From Oceanospirillales bacterium (lineage in GTDB: Bacteria; Pseudomonadota; Gammaproteobacteria; Xanthomonadales; SZUA-36): DNA of 17,118 bases. The stretch lies in contig QIKG01000033.1 in NCBI GenBank assembly GCA_003232965.1, positions 1 to 17,118 of the forward strand, written 5' to 3'. Numbering within the stretch: position 1 is the first letter of the stretch; every line of letters begins with the position of its first letter. This document shows, in pieces, positions 6,927 through 14,891 of this stretch. The position numbers and the translations under genes were made by a program. Below the pieces are notes generated by a model. That model saw only the letters and a program-made list of their open reading frames with translations. It ran no database searches and was not told the DNA's origin.

Positions 6927-8083
6927 CGCATCGACAGTTTTTCTTCAATTTCCGCTATGGTCAACTGCGCCACCCTGTCCCAGGTGTAGTTGGGAACCTT
7001 ATCGAGTGAGCTCTGCTTCATTTTCTGCAGAGAACCAAAATCCATCTTGAGCATAATATTCATTGCTTCCTTTAGCGGCGCCACTCCGACCTCGGCCATC
7101 AGTACTCCATTGTCAGTACCGACCAGTTCACTTACAGCACCGACATCAGTGGCGATAATCGCAAGCCCGCGTGCCATCGCTTCAAGAATAACTGTCGGCA
7201 TTCCTTCTGCATAACTTGGGCAAACTAGCACATCACATCGATCCAGAATTCCCTGCAATTCAGCATTATCATTTATCTTGCCGTGGTAAAAAGCAGAAGT
7301 ACTTTCTATCCTTGAGGAAATCGGAATAGGCCCAACAAAGTGAAATTCAAAACGCTCATCAGTCAAAAAATTAATAGCCTGCAATATATCGGGCACGCCT
7401 TTTCGACGCTCGTCCCTGCCTATAAAAACGAATCGTAACCGTTTATCGCCAGCAGGCTTACTACAATTTACAACCCAGTCCCCATCAACAGCATTAGGCA
7501 GCTGAATAATTTTCTGCTCTGGAACCCCGATTTGTTCTTCGATAATTTCTCTAACTTTACCGGAGAATGAAAACACATAATCTGCTTTTAAACTAAGCCG
7601 TCTAAAAGTAGGTCGGAGCATAATGTGCTCCAAATGCGTTCGAAGGCCGCCCGCCCATTGAAACATTTCGTAGCCATGGGCATTTATGCCAATAGGTGGT
7701 AGCTTTATACCCGAACGTTTTGATTCTATAAATGCACGACCGGTTTGCCCCTGGGCATAAATAAAATCACTGCTACCACGATCATGTTTCTGAAACTGCT
7801 GAAGTAATCGCCGGGAATACTCTGCTGAATTCCTCAAGTAGTGGCCTGGTAATCTCCCTCGTGCAGGGTATTCAACAAAAACATTCCCAATTGTCTCCCT
7901 CACATCTTCCGGGAACCCCTCTAAGCACTTTGCGCTTTGTATTGCCTCAGAATCCTGAGCTGTGTGATATAAATCCACATCGACCCCGGCACTCACCAAA
8001 TGCTGCGCAAGTAATGCCGAATGTCGTTGCATGCCCCCCATGGCAAAAGGGCTAACACCGTCCGTTAGCAGTGTAATTTTCAT
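6923..8083 (-). CDS. GT4-family glycosyltransferase
   Basis: This 386-residue protein has the classical GT4 layout. Its N-terminus MKITLLTDGVSPFAMGGMQR has the glycine loop GGMQRHS (16-22). NAHGYEMFQW (134-143) is an acceptor-side segment and QLPNAVDGD (194-202) marks the interdomain linker. The donor domain begins FVFIGRDERRKGVPDIL (218-234). The donor-binding E-x7-E pair is E293/E301 in YAEGMPTVILEAMARG, followed by TDVGAVSELV (312-321). A charged C-terminal helix closes the fold. It is coupled by ATGA to GT genes on both sides, so the three GTs at 5877-9273 are probably made in fixed proportion. The transferred sugar is not predictable from sequence. Confidence 0.9.
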   Translation of the reverse strand: MKITLLTDGVSPFAMGGMQRHSALLAQHLVSAGVDVDLYHTAQDSEAIQSAKCLEGFPEDVRETIGNVFVEYPARGRLPGHYLRNSAEYSRRLLQQFQKHDRGSSDFIYAQGQTGRAFIESKRSGIKLPPIGINAHGYEMFQWAGGLRTHLEHIMLRPTFRRLSLKADYVFSFSGKVREIIEEQIGVPEQKIIQLPNAVDGDWVVNCSKPAGDKRLRFVFIGRDERRKGVPDILQAINFLTDERFEFHFVGPIPISSRIESTSAFYHGKINDNAELQGILDRCDVLVCPSYAEGMPTVILEAMARGLAIIATDVGAVSELVGTDNGVLMAEVGVAPLKEAMNIMLKMDFGSLQKMKQSSLDKVPNYTWDRVAQLTIAEIEEKLSMR

Positions 8084-9273
8084 TGCGTCCGATTCGTTCT
8101 CAATGCATCCGCGTAGATAGCCATAATCTTCTCTATATGGCCTTCAGGTGAGAACGCTTCCATCGCCCTGTCCCTGCCGTTTTTCCCCATCTGCTTACGT
8201 ACTTCTGGATCTTTTAGCAACCGAATTAGTGCATCGGCAAAACCTTGAGTATCCCTGGGCGTAACAAGAACCCCGGTCTTATCATTCTCAAGCCAGTCTT
8301 TCACACCCCCCACATCAAACGCCACCACCGGCTTGCTACGCATCATGGCTTCAATACCGACAATTCCAAACGCTTCAGGGTATATAGAAGGAAACGCCAC
8401 CACAGAAGCCCTATTTATATAGTGATCGATCTTTTCACGATCAACCCAGCCATGGAAAGTCGTATTATCTGCAACCCCGAAATCCTCTGCCAGTCTTTTA
8501 AATTCTTCCTGATCAATACCATCACCAAGTAAATCCAGCCGTGCAGACGGAACCGAATCCAGCACACTACGCATCGCCTGGAGCAGGTAATGCACGCCTT
8601 TTGTGCGTGACAATCGACCAAGAAATACAATACCTGGTTCCTTGGCTGGATCAATCGTCTCAATTACGGGCGGAGTAAAGCAGTGAAGCAGGCTTATCTT
8701 CTCCTTCGGCACCCCCGCAAGAGTCGCCTCATCGCGAATATACCGACTATTCGTCAGAATTCGGGAATATAGGTGACTCGCTTGCTTCAACTCATAACTG
8801 ACATTTCTATATGCCCGAAAGAGCCTCCCGGGATGTCGGCTACAACACTTTTGCTGATAGGCATGTAAAAGGCAGTGCAGCCCAACTGGCTGCTCACACA
8901 CTTGCCCACTTCGCGCCCAAAACTTACCCTGACCAGGGCAAAAAAGACGTTGCTCATGCATCGTTCTAACAACAGGAGCAATCTTGAATAATTGCTGCAG
9001 TATCTTTGGTTTGGAAAGACTATGTACATGTAAAATACCCCCGCCATTAGCGGCTAAATGAGCAATGGGTGAATCCCCCAAAGCTTCTATACTTCCTTGC
9101 CAATTCAGCAGCTCATTATCACTCTCTATCGTAACTAACGAGCCTGTTCTTTTTATCCCTACCCAGGATGACTCCCATCCTACCTCTCGCAGTAGTGGCT
9201 GTAGCTGGGAGATATAAACCTCAACACCACCGGCTATTGAGATTTTGTCGTTGATGTGGATTACAATAGGCAT
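8080..9273 (-). CDS. GT4-family glycosyltransferase with a cysteine-rich segment
   Basis: This 397-residue GT-B enzyme begins MPIVIHINDKISIAGGVEVY, with the glycine loop AGGVEVY (14-20). The linker precedes HCFTPPV (197-203) and the donor domain starts at IVFLGRLSRTKGVHYLL (215-231). The E-x7-E pair is E300/E308 in YPEAFGIVGIEAMM. Between HEQRLFCPGQG (106-116) and QKCCSR (141-146) the acceptor domain carries five Cys (112, 126, 134, 143, 144) in about 33 residues. This resembles a C..C..C..C pattern seen in a subgroup of GT4 proteins and might bind a metal or form a structural knot, but its role is unknown to me. It is the first gene of the ATGA-linked GT block; 100 bases without clear signals precede it. 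Confidence 0.9.
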   Translation of the reverse strand: MPIVIHINDKISIAGGVEVYISQLQPLLREVGWESSWVGIKRTGSLVTIESDNELLNWQGSIEALGDSPIAHLAANGGGILHVHSLSKPKILQQLFKIAPVVRTMHEQRLFCPGQGKFWARSGQVCEQPVGLHCLLHAYQQKCCSRHPGRLFRAYRNVSYELKQASHLYSRILTNSRYIRDEATLAGVPKEKISLLHCFTPPVIETIDPAKEPGIVFLGRLSRTKGVHYLLQAMRSVLDSVPSARLDLLGDGIDQEEFKRLAEDFGVADNTTFHGWVDREKIDHYINRASVVAFPSIYPEAFGIVGIEAMMRSKPVVAFDVGGVKDWLENDKTGVLVTPRDTQGFADALIRLLKDPEVRKQMGKNGRDRAMEAFSPEGHIEKIMAIYADALRTNRTQ

Positions 9274-9373
9274 TAAATATGCTTACACTTCAAACAAAAT
9301 ACATGGATAGAAACTATATTTTCTGTCCAGATTTTCTGGATCCAATAAAAAGGAACTTACAAGGCACTGCCAA

Positions 9374-10585
9374 CTAGATATCTTGTATCGTTGCCAGTTC
9401 AGTAATTTCCCTTGCGCTACAAACTACGTCAGATACAACTTCTTTCCAACTATAATCTGATAGTACTTGCTCTTTCATTCGCCCTCCCATTTGAATCGTC
9501 TCAGGCATGTCTTCTACTAATGAACAGATTACATTTGACATCGATTCAATGTCTTTAGGATGAAACCGACGCCCTACATCACCTTCCTTTATAAAATGAT
9601 CAAAAGCAAAATAGTCAGGGACTATAACAGGCAAACCACAGGCACCATACTGTAAAGTCTTGATAGGGCTCATATGCTCCTCACAATCGGGTACGATACC
9701 AATATCACATAAACTCAAATGTGCATTTACATCTGCTGATGGCACCAGGCCGGTAAAGTAAATATTTTTTAGCCTTCTTTTTTCCAATAGAGATACACAC
9801 TCTTCCTGATTACCTCCACCCCCTATCAAAAGAAAACCAATTTCAGATCGTTCCGTATTTAACTTTGTGATGACTTCCATCAAGAGGTCCACACCCTGGT
9901 ATGTTCGAAATGTACCAACGAAAGCAACCAGCGCCTTGTGTTTTTTACAAAAGAGTTTCTCTTCTCGCAAAACTGAGGCAACATTTTCAGTATCCTTGGG
10001 TATTTCAAAACCAAGAGGCTTTGCAACTACGTTAACATTAAGTCGAAATTTTTCACCCACCCTGTCAACCGCTGCTTTCGATTCAACAACTGCAAGTTCT
10101 GCTCTATTCAATTTGATGCGTTCGATCATATTTGCAAGTTTTACACTGCTTATACCGTAAGCATCACGTGTTAGTTCCGCAGCGCAACCGGAAGTTTCCA
10201 GGAAATGTGGGATACCCATTTGTCGTGCAAGACGACCGCCAGCGAGGGAAAACAACCAACTCCTTTCAAAAATAACATCCGGCTGAAAATTAATAATTTC
10301 TTCAGTAATCTCAGGGCATAGATTGTAACTCCTTATAAATCTTCTTACATCACGCGCCCAAAGACGAAATACATTGCCAGTCTTGTGCTTATTCTTTTTG
10401 TCTATCTGCTGAACACCAACATTCATTTTTTCTACGGTATTTAGGAAATATTTAGATTCTAGAAACGGTTTTGCAATAACCCCATGTTCACGAAAACCAG
10501 ATATCGTTCCATTTATATGGCTAGCTGGCCCACTTGGCACATCGAGTCGTATAGTTGGATCTGTTACTAGATAGGCTATTTTCAC
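9374..10585 (-). CDS. GT4-like glycosyltransferase with an altered donor motif
   Basis: This 403-residue GT-B protein begins MKIAYLVTDPTIRLDVPSGP, with SGPASH as the loop. VIFERSWLFSLAGGRLARQM (104-123) and FLETSG (128-133) are the acceptor-domain strands of this subgroup, and AFVGTFRTYQGVDLL (221-235) opens the donor domain. In this subgroup the donor motif normally reads PLK-x-FEY-x-A-x-G-x-PV. Here it is SPIKTLQYGACGLPV (306-320), so the usual second Glu is Gln312. That may lower activity or reflect a different donor. The gene is AT-richer than its downstream neighbours. The decayed wecB gene lies 72 bases upstream, and a 100-base gap without a clear terminator follows. It appears full length and intact. 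Confidence 0.85.
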   Translation of the reverse strand: MKIAYLVTDPTIRLDVPSGPASHINGTISGFREHGVIAKPFLESKYFLNTVEKMNVGVQQIDKKNKHKTGNVFRLWARDVRRFIRSYNLCPEITEEIINFQPDVIFERSWLFSLAGGRLARQMGIPHFLETSGCAAELTRDAYGISSVKLANMIERIKLNRAELAVVESKAAVDRVGEKFRLNVNVVAKPLGFEIPKDTENVASVLREEKLFCKKHKALVAFVGTFRTYQGVDLLMEVITKLNTERSEIGFLLIGGGGNQEECVSLLEKRRLKNIYFTGLVPSADVNAHLSLCDIGIVPDCEEHMSPIKTLQYGACGLPVIVPDYFAFDHFIKEGDVGRRFHPKDIESMSNVICSLVEDMPETIQMGGRMKEQVLSDYSWKEVVSDVVCSAREITELATIQDI

Positions 10586-10631
10586 AATATACCTTTAGGT
10601 TAAATCAAACATCTTATTTAGCTCTCTCTAC

Positions 10632-10653
10632 GTTTACCGGAGGAACGGTAAAC
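10632..10653. repeat. Short perfect hairpin between wecB remnant and GT
   Basis: GTTTACCG (10632-10639) and CGGTAAAC (10646-10653) are perfect 8-base arms around a GAGGAA loop. It lies just after the old wecB stop and about 45 bases before the next start codon. No T-run follows on either strand, so transcript termination is not assured; it might be an attenuator or mRNA-processing hairpin. Confidence 0.4.
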
Positions 10654-10657
10654 AAGT

Positions 10658-10914
10658 CTAAAAACCTTTAATAATATCAATTACACGCTGAGTTGCATGG
10701 CCACCTGAGCAGCCTGGCTGCCCTTACCGATATTTAACCAGTAGTCCGGTTTCAACCCAAACCGATCAAAAAATACATCAGACATTTTGCCGTCATAATG
10801 CTCGCCGGTGTGAACTAGTGAAAAGTCTACATCGCTTTGCTTCCCTACATTTGAGAAGAATTGTGTAACTTTTACAAAATTTGGCCTGGTGCCAACGACA
10901 ACGAGTACTTTCAT
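10658..10914 (-). pseudogene. wecB: UDP-N-acetylglucosamine 2-epimerase remnant, middle deleted
   Basis: The ATG at 10914 starts MKVLVVVGTRPNFVKVTQFF, the unmistakable N-terminus of WecB-type epimerases (GTRP motif, residues 8-11). It continues LVHTGEHYD (34-42) and ends as GKGSQAAQVAMQLSV with TAA at 10681, only 77 residues against about 370 normally. In another frame, 10705-10658 reads GGHATQRVIDIIKGF then TAG, which fits the family C-terminus (GDGxAxxRIxxxL). So residues of about 72 to 355 appear to have been removed and the tail left out of frame. The lost enzyme would have made UDP-ManNAc from UDP-GlcNAc; the catalytic residues are gone. Its ATG overlaps the stop of the upstream remnant by ATGA, so it was once an operon member. 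Confidence 0.85.
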
Positions 10915-11366
10915 TTTTTATCTACCATCTTCTTTACTACTATTGCATTAGGGTTCGCACTACAAGATTTACTGAAATTGTATTTAGCCTATCAATCCTT
11001 ATTCGAAATGCCCGCAAGATGAGAGGCATTGGACTGGTGTTACCCACGAAGGTATACACCACCACAATTAGTATTTCTTATTTTTTTCAGCACCCTGAAG
11101 GACTGTGACAACAACCTTATAAAATCTCGGATATCACGGGCAGCCCCATAAAGACCACTGGCTTGTACTCTATTCAATTTCTGTTTTTTAGTTGGGGTTT
11201 TCTGGAACTGATTACCCTGCCGGGGCGGAAGTATTGTGGTCAAGGTGAAGTGTTTTGACAGCTCTCTAATACCGATAGAAATATGCTGATATGCCCCGCT
11301 GGTTTTGTCCATACAACCATTTTCTGTGACAACGTAACAGAGATTTGGCTTTGGAGTGTTATGCAC
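10911..11366 (-). pseudogene. Glycosyltransferase remnant (N-terminal domain plus possible tail)
   Basis: A GTG at 11366 opens 108 codons beginning MHNTPKPNLCYVVTENG and containing SGAYQHISIGIRELSKHFTL (23-42). This is the first strand and glycine-loop region of a GT4 acceptor domain. GLYGAARDIRDFIRLL and GGVYLRG match the layout of the next glycosyltransferase downstream (NVFRLWARDVRRFI and VIFERS), so the two are probably related. TAA at 11040 ends the frame. The same frame then meets TGA (10992) and TAG (10989) and afterwards reads AKYNFSKSCSANPNAIVVKK to a TGA at 10911-10913. That TGA overlaps the wecB start by ATGA, as a genuine old gene end would. The tail assignment is less secure than the N-terminal one. 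The product cannot bind a sugar donor. Confidence 0.65.
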
Positions 11367-11429
11367 AATGTTGCGGCGAGTATACTTTGAGTAATTTACA
11401 AGTTCGTAAAAATTAACATTGCTTTCTTA

Positions 11430-11567
11430 TTATACTGAGTCGCCAGATGCTTTAGAATAAATTCTTTCCAAAACATCCAACATGACTCCAACAGTAAATT
11501 TATTATCAATAAATTTATTGCCTTCCTCGCCAAAGTCTCTGATAACATGTAGCTTGTTTATATTCAT
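11430..11567 (-). pseudogene. Short remnant with GT4-like start and end
   Basis: An ATG coupled by ATGA to the methyltransferase stop opens a 45-codon frame, MNINKLHVIRDFGEEG followed by NKFIDNKFTVGVMLDVLERI and YSKASGDSV. The first part resembles the first strand and Gly loop of GT4 enzymes (xLHVIRxFGxGG). The second resembles their last helix (G..G..FI...FT...M...LE.IY). The simplest reading is a glycosyltransferase gene whose middle was deleted in frame, leaving start and tail joined. A short peptide could still be made because the coupling is intact. Alternatively it is just the C-terminal tail with a chance start. No such short protein family is known to me. Confidence 0.5.
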
Positions 11568-12286
11568 AGCTTTTTAGCCACAACAAAATAACCATACGAC
11601 TCCAAATCGGGGCTTTTATCAAACCTATCAAGGATTGGTGCCAATTTCTGCCCGAGGAACCAAAACGGCCATAGGGCCAGCATAACCAAAGAACGAAGAC
11701 GCTGTGGGCCGCATATTAAACGACTACTAAAATAGTTAAATTTCAAGATCCACATCGTAAAAAAACCACCTTGTGGCTCGACAATAATATCTACATAGCC
11801 CGCCTTACTAAGCATATACTCAAGGCCAAATTTCGTATATCGATAAAAGTCATAAGGTGCCTCATGAATCCACCATTGCCAGGGCACCTGAAGCACAAGA
11901 TTGCCTTTTGGCCTAAGTATCCTGAACGACTCATTTAACATTACTTGAGGCTCACACAAATGTTCCAGCACAGAAAGCGAAACAACAGTGTCTGCAATTT
12001 CAGACTCAATCGGTAGAGCCTTATTAAGATCGGCACAAACCTCTTTCTTCGAATTATGCAGACTCCCCCCCCAATCGACACCAACGTACTTGTCTACATA
12101 TTGCAAGAAATATTCTCTATAAGGCGCTTCGCCACAGCCGAGATCATACATGACACCTTTATAACAATCTGAATGCTTCTCGAGAAATCGATCACCTATA
12201 TCATAAATAAGCCAGTTTTTCCGGCCTCTATTGGAATGATTATGGCTTGGTTTAACTGTAACTGCGCTATCCTTCAAAATAATCAC
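11564..12286 (-). CDS. SAM-dependent methyltransferase (class I, Methyltransf_11 type)
   Basis: This 240-residue cytoplasmic enzyme has a Rossmann-fold SAM-binding domain: motif I VMYDLGCGEAPY (45-56), the acidic end of strand 2 YVGVDWGG (67-74), and SLSVLEHLCEP (103-113) as motif IV. FRILRPKGNLVLQVPW (121-136) is the strand after it. HEAPYDFYRYTKFGLEYMLS (141-160) is characteristic of a subgroup common in polysaccharide clusters. It is presumed to methylate a sugar of the glycan or its precursor; the acceptor is unknown. The start is a GTG at 12286, 12 bases after the flippase stop, with no strong ribosome-binding site, so the start is uncertain. The stop overlaps the following remnant by ATGA. 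Confidence 0.88.
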   Translation of the reverse strand: MIILKDSAVTVKPSHNHSNRGRKNWLIYDIGDRFLEKHSDCYKGVMYDLGCGEAPYREYFLQYVDKYVGVDWGGSLHNSKKEVCADLNKALPIESEIADTVVSLSVLEHLCEPQVMLNESFRILRPKGNLVLQVPWQWWIHEAPYDFYRYTKFGLEYMLSKAGYVDIIVEPQGGFFTMWILKFNYFSSRLICGPQRLRSLVMLALWPFWFLGQKLAPILDRFDKSPDLESYGYFVVAKKL

Positions 12287-12298
12287 TTAAGATATTTT

Positions 12299-13729
12299 TT
12301 AGCTTCTAAATTCCTTTAGGTCATCGACAAAGCTTCGATTAAATTTGATCAGCAGAAAACCGTATATAATCATTCCTGTTACTCCGACGTACAATATCTG
12401 TAATATGCTATTTGTTGTGAATGCAGTCGTAGCAAATGCAACACCTCCAGCAATTGCCGAAAGAATCATTGGCTTTATAATTTGAACGAGATAGATACCT
12501 AGCCCTGCACCACATAAAGGTTGAACCAGTAAATACCAGCCAGGGATAATTAAAAAAAACATTAGGCCAACAATAGCATAAGCGACACCGACTAAGCCCC
12601 AGTTACTCCCGATATATATTGCTGTAGGATATAAAAAGAATAATCCCAAGTTCCAATAAAACCCCATATCTGCCCTTCCCTTTGCTAATTGAAGAGAACC
12701 GATTGGATTACTTATTGAACGAACCGCGCCATATATCGCTAAAATCTGCAGGATTATAATTGAAGCGGCCCATTTTTCACCAAACAGAATTAACACTATA
12801 GGCTCAGCCAATATCGAAATGGCAATGTAAATGGGAAAGTTAACAGTAGAGAGATAATTAATTATCTTCAGGTAGATACTTCTCAATCTTTCTGTATCGT
12901 CCTTTACCTTTGCCATAACAGGAAACGCTACTCTTGTAATTATAGGGTTGACAATCTGAGCGGGTCGCATTGAAAGACTTTTTGCAACGCTATAAATCCC
13001 TAGCTCTTCCACTCCTAATAATTTTCCTATAAGTATCACATCAAATTGTGAATTAAGGTAGTTCACTGTGTTCTCACCCATTTGGAACAAACCAAAATTC
13101 AGATAAAACCGAATATCGGGGACATTAAATGTAAACGATGGGCGATGTACTTTCATGCCATAAAACATATAAAGCCCTGTTGATACAAGCGCCGCTGCCA
13201 AACTACCAAAAACAATGGCATAAACACCTCCGCCACTCACAGCACATATAACTGCCACAATGAATGCGCCAACAGCTGAAGTGATTTCAATTTTTGCTAT
13301 AAGGTCAAAGCGCAGCTCTTTCTGAAACAGTATTTTAAATTGATTGCCAAAAGCAATAATAATAAATGTTGTTGATAGAATGACCAGTAATTCTGTTAGT
13401 TCAGGCTGATTATAGAAACCAGAAACCAAAGAGGATAATCCAGAAACAATTAAAAAAAGAAGAACGCCAGAACCGACGTTTAACCAGTATAAGCTCGAAA
13501 GCTGATCGTGAGTAGTATTCTGTTTATGAATAATCGCATTACTTATCCCCATATCCGAGAAAATACGACCGAACCCAATAACGGCCATAACTATGGCCAT
13601 TAAACCGTAGTCTGTCGGAGACAAGAAATGGGTAAGAATCGAGAGTTGCGTTATACCAATGAAAGCCAGTATGGCGCTACTAATAGAAGTCCACCTTACA
13701 CCACTAATTGCTTCTTTCCGTAGACTCAC
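12299..13729 (-). CDS. wzx: Polysaccharide flippase, WzxC-like
   Basis: This 476-residue integral membrane protein has about twelve to fourteen hydrophobic segments and belongs to the MOP/PST flippase superfamily. It turns undecaprenyl-linked oligosaccharide units across the inner membrane. Several blocks match E. coli WzxC of colanic acid rather than WzxE of ECA: the start MSLRKEAISGVRW, FSDMGISNAIIHKQ (57-70), LYWLNVGSG (80-88), FQKELRFDLIAKIE (135-148), NPIITRVAFPVMAKVKDDTE (261-280), LFGEKW (315-320) and RSISNPIGSLQLAKGRAD (337-354). The start is a GTG one base after the wecE stop, so translation is likely coupled. It is AT-rich like its upstream neighbours, and the length is normal. Confidence 0.92.
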   Translation of the reverse strand: MSLRKEAISGVRWTSISSAILAFIGITQLSILTHFLSPTDYGLMAIVMAVIGFGRIFSDMGISNAIIHKQNTTHDQLSSLYWLNVGSGVLLFLIVSGLSSLVSGFYNQPELTELLVILSTTFIIIAFGNQFKILFQKELRFDLIAKIEITSAVGAFIVAVICAVSGGGVYAIVFGSLAAALVSTGLYMFYGMKVHRPSFTFNVPDIRFYLNFGLFQMGENTVNYLNSQFDVILIGKLLGVEELGIYSVAKSLSMRPAQIVNPIITRVAFPVMAKVKDDTERLRSIYLKIINYLSTVNFPIYIAISILAEPIVLILFGEKWAASIIILQILAIYGAVRSISNPIGSLQLAKGRADMGFYWNLGLFFLYPTAIYIGSNWGLVGVAYAIVGLMFFLIIPGWYLLVQPLCGAGLGIYLVQIIKPMILSAIAGGVAFATTAFTTNSILQILYVGVTGMIIYGFLLIKFNRSFVDDLKEFRS

Positions 13730-13730
13730 A

Positions 13731-14861
13731 CTAACAATAAAATCTTCTTATTATTTCTACTATGTATTCAATTTTGCCTCTCTCAAGGCCATAATATGCT
13801 GGTAGCCGTATCAGGCGCTCACTCTCTTTTGTTGTAAACTTATCGGTGCCATTAAACCTACCAAATATTTTCCCTGCTTTAGAGCTATGCAGAGGAACGT
13901 AGTGAAATATTCCCATAATACCATTACTTTTTAGGTGCTGAAGCAAGGCTGTTCTTTCGTCCAAATCTTTTACTTTAATATAAAACATATGGCCATTATG
14001 GGTGCAATCATCTGGTATCACTGGAAGTGACACATATCCATTCTCAGCTAATGGCGACAGTAAATTATAATATAATGCCCACGAAGCAAGTCGATCCGAA
14101 TTAATATCATTAACCTTTTCCAGCTGCCCCCATAGATACGCTGCGCTTATATCATTAAGCAAATAACTACTACCGACATCAACCCATGAATATTTATCAA
14201 CCTCGCCACGAAAATACTGACACCGATTAGCGCCCTTCTCACGAATAATTTCAGCACGATGAACAAGCTTTTCATCATTTATAATGAGCAGCCCTCCTTC
14301 GCCACCGCTAGTGTAGTTTTTGGTTTCATGAAAACTATAAGCACCTAAGTGCCCAAAGGTGCCCAGGCGCTTTTGTTTATAGCATGACATCATCCCCTGC
14401 GCCGCATCCTCGATCACATGTAAACCATAACGTTCGGCAATAGTCATAATTCCATCCATTTCGCACGGCACGCCTGCGTAATGCACAGGAACGATAGCCT
14501 TTGTCTTAGGTGTAATTGCTGTTTCTATAAGGGTTTCGTCCAGATTCATTGTGTCCGGACGAATGTCAACAAAAACTATCTTTGCACCACGTAAGACAAA
14601 TGCGTTTGCAGTACTAACAAAAGTGTAACTAGGCATGATAACTTCATCATCAGGTTGAACATTGATGAGAAGTGCAGACATTTCTAAAGCATGGGTACAC
14701 GATGGTGTCAAAAGTGCTTTAGAACAACCTAAATGTTGCTCAAACCAGGACTGGCATTTCTTACCAAATACCCCATCGCCTGACATTTTGTTGCTATGCA
14801 TGGAAGCAACAACATACTGATCCTCGTTCTCAGTATACGGCGGTCGATTGAAAGGGATCAT
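13731..14861 (-). CDS. wecE: dTDP-4-amino-4,6-dideoxygalactose transaminase
   Basis: This 376-residue PLP enzyme of the DegT/DnrJ/EryC1 family makes dTDP-4-amino-4,6-dideoxy-D-galactose from dTDP-4-keto-6-deoxy-D-glucose with glutamate as amino donor. It matches E. coli WecE (RffA) along its whole length: MIPFNRPP, LLTPSCTHALEMSALL (50-65), GDEV-like DDEVIMPSYTFVSTANAFVL (71-90), RGAKIVFVDIRPDTMNLDET (91-110), VPVHYAG (124-130) and EDAAQG (151-156). The PLP lysine is K181 in FHETKNYTSGGEGG. REKGANRCQYFRGEVDKYSW and TTKESERLIRLP are also conserved. The ATG at 14861 gives the conserved N-terminus. The dTDP-4-keto substrate must come from rmlA/rmlB-type genes outside the window, and the usual N-acetyltransferase partner WecD is not beside it. 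Confidence 0.93.
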   Translation of the reverse strand: MIPFNRPPYTENEDQYVVASMHSNKMSGDGVFGKKCQSWFEQHLGCSKALLTPSCTHALEMSALLINVQPDDEVIMPSYTFVSTANAFVLRGAKIVFVDIRPDTMNLDETLIETAITPKTKAIVPVHYAGVPCEMDGIMTIAERYGLHVIEDAAQGMMSCYKQKRLGTFGHLGAYSFHETKNYTSGGEGGLLIINDEKLVHRAEIIREKGANRCQYFRGEVDKYSWVDVGSSYLLNDISAAYLWGQLEKVNDINSDRLASWALYYNLLSPLAENGYVSLPVIPDDCTHNGHMFYIKVKDLDERTALLQHLKSNGIMGIFHYVPLHSSKAGKIFGRFNGTDKFTTKESERLIRLPAYYGLERGKIEYIVEIIRRFYC

Positions 14862-14891
14862 TATTCTACAAAACCAGAAATAGGACGAATG

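Noticed and set aside
9331..9345. TCCAGA-TTT-TCTGGA hairpin as an intrinsic terminator
   Set aside because: The stem is six bases with no T-run on the minus strand; insufficient for a terminator call.
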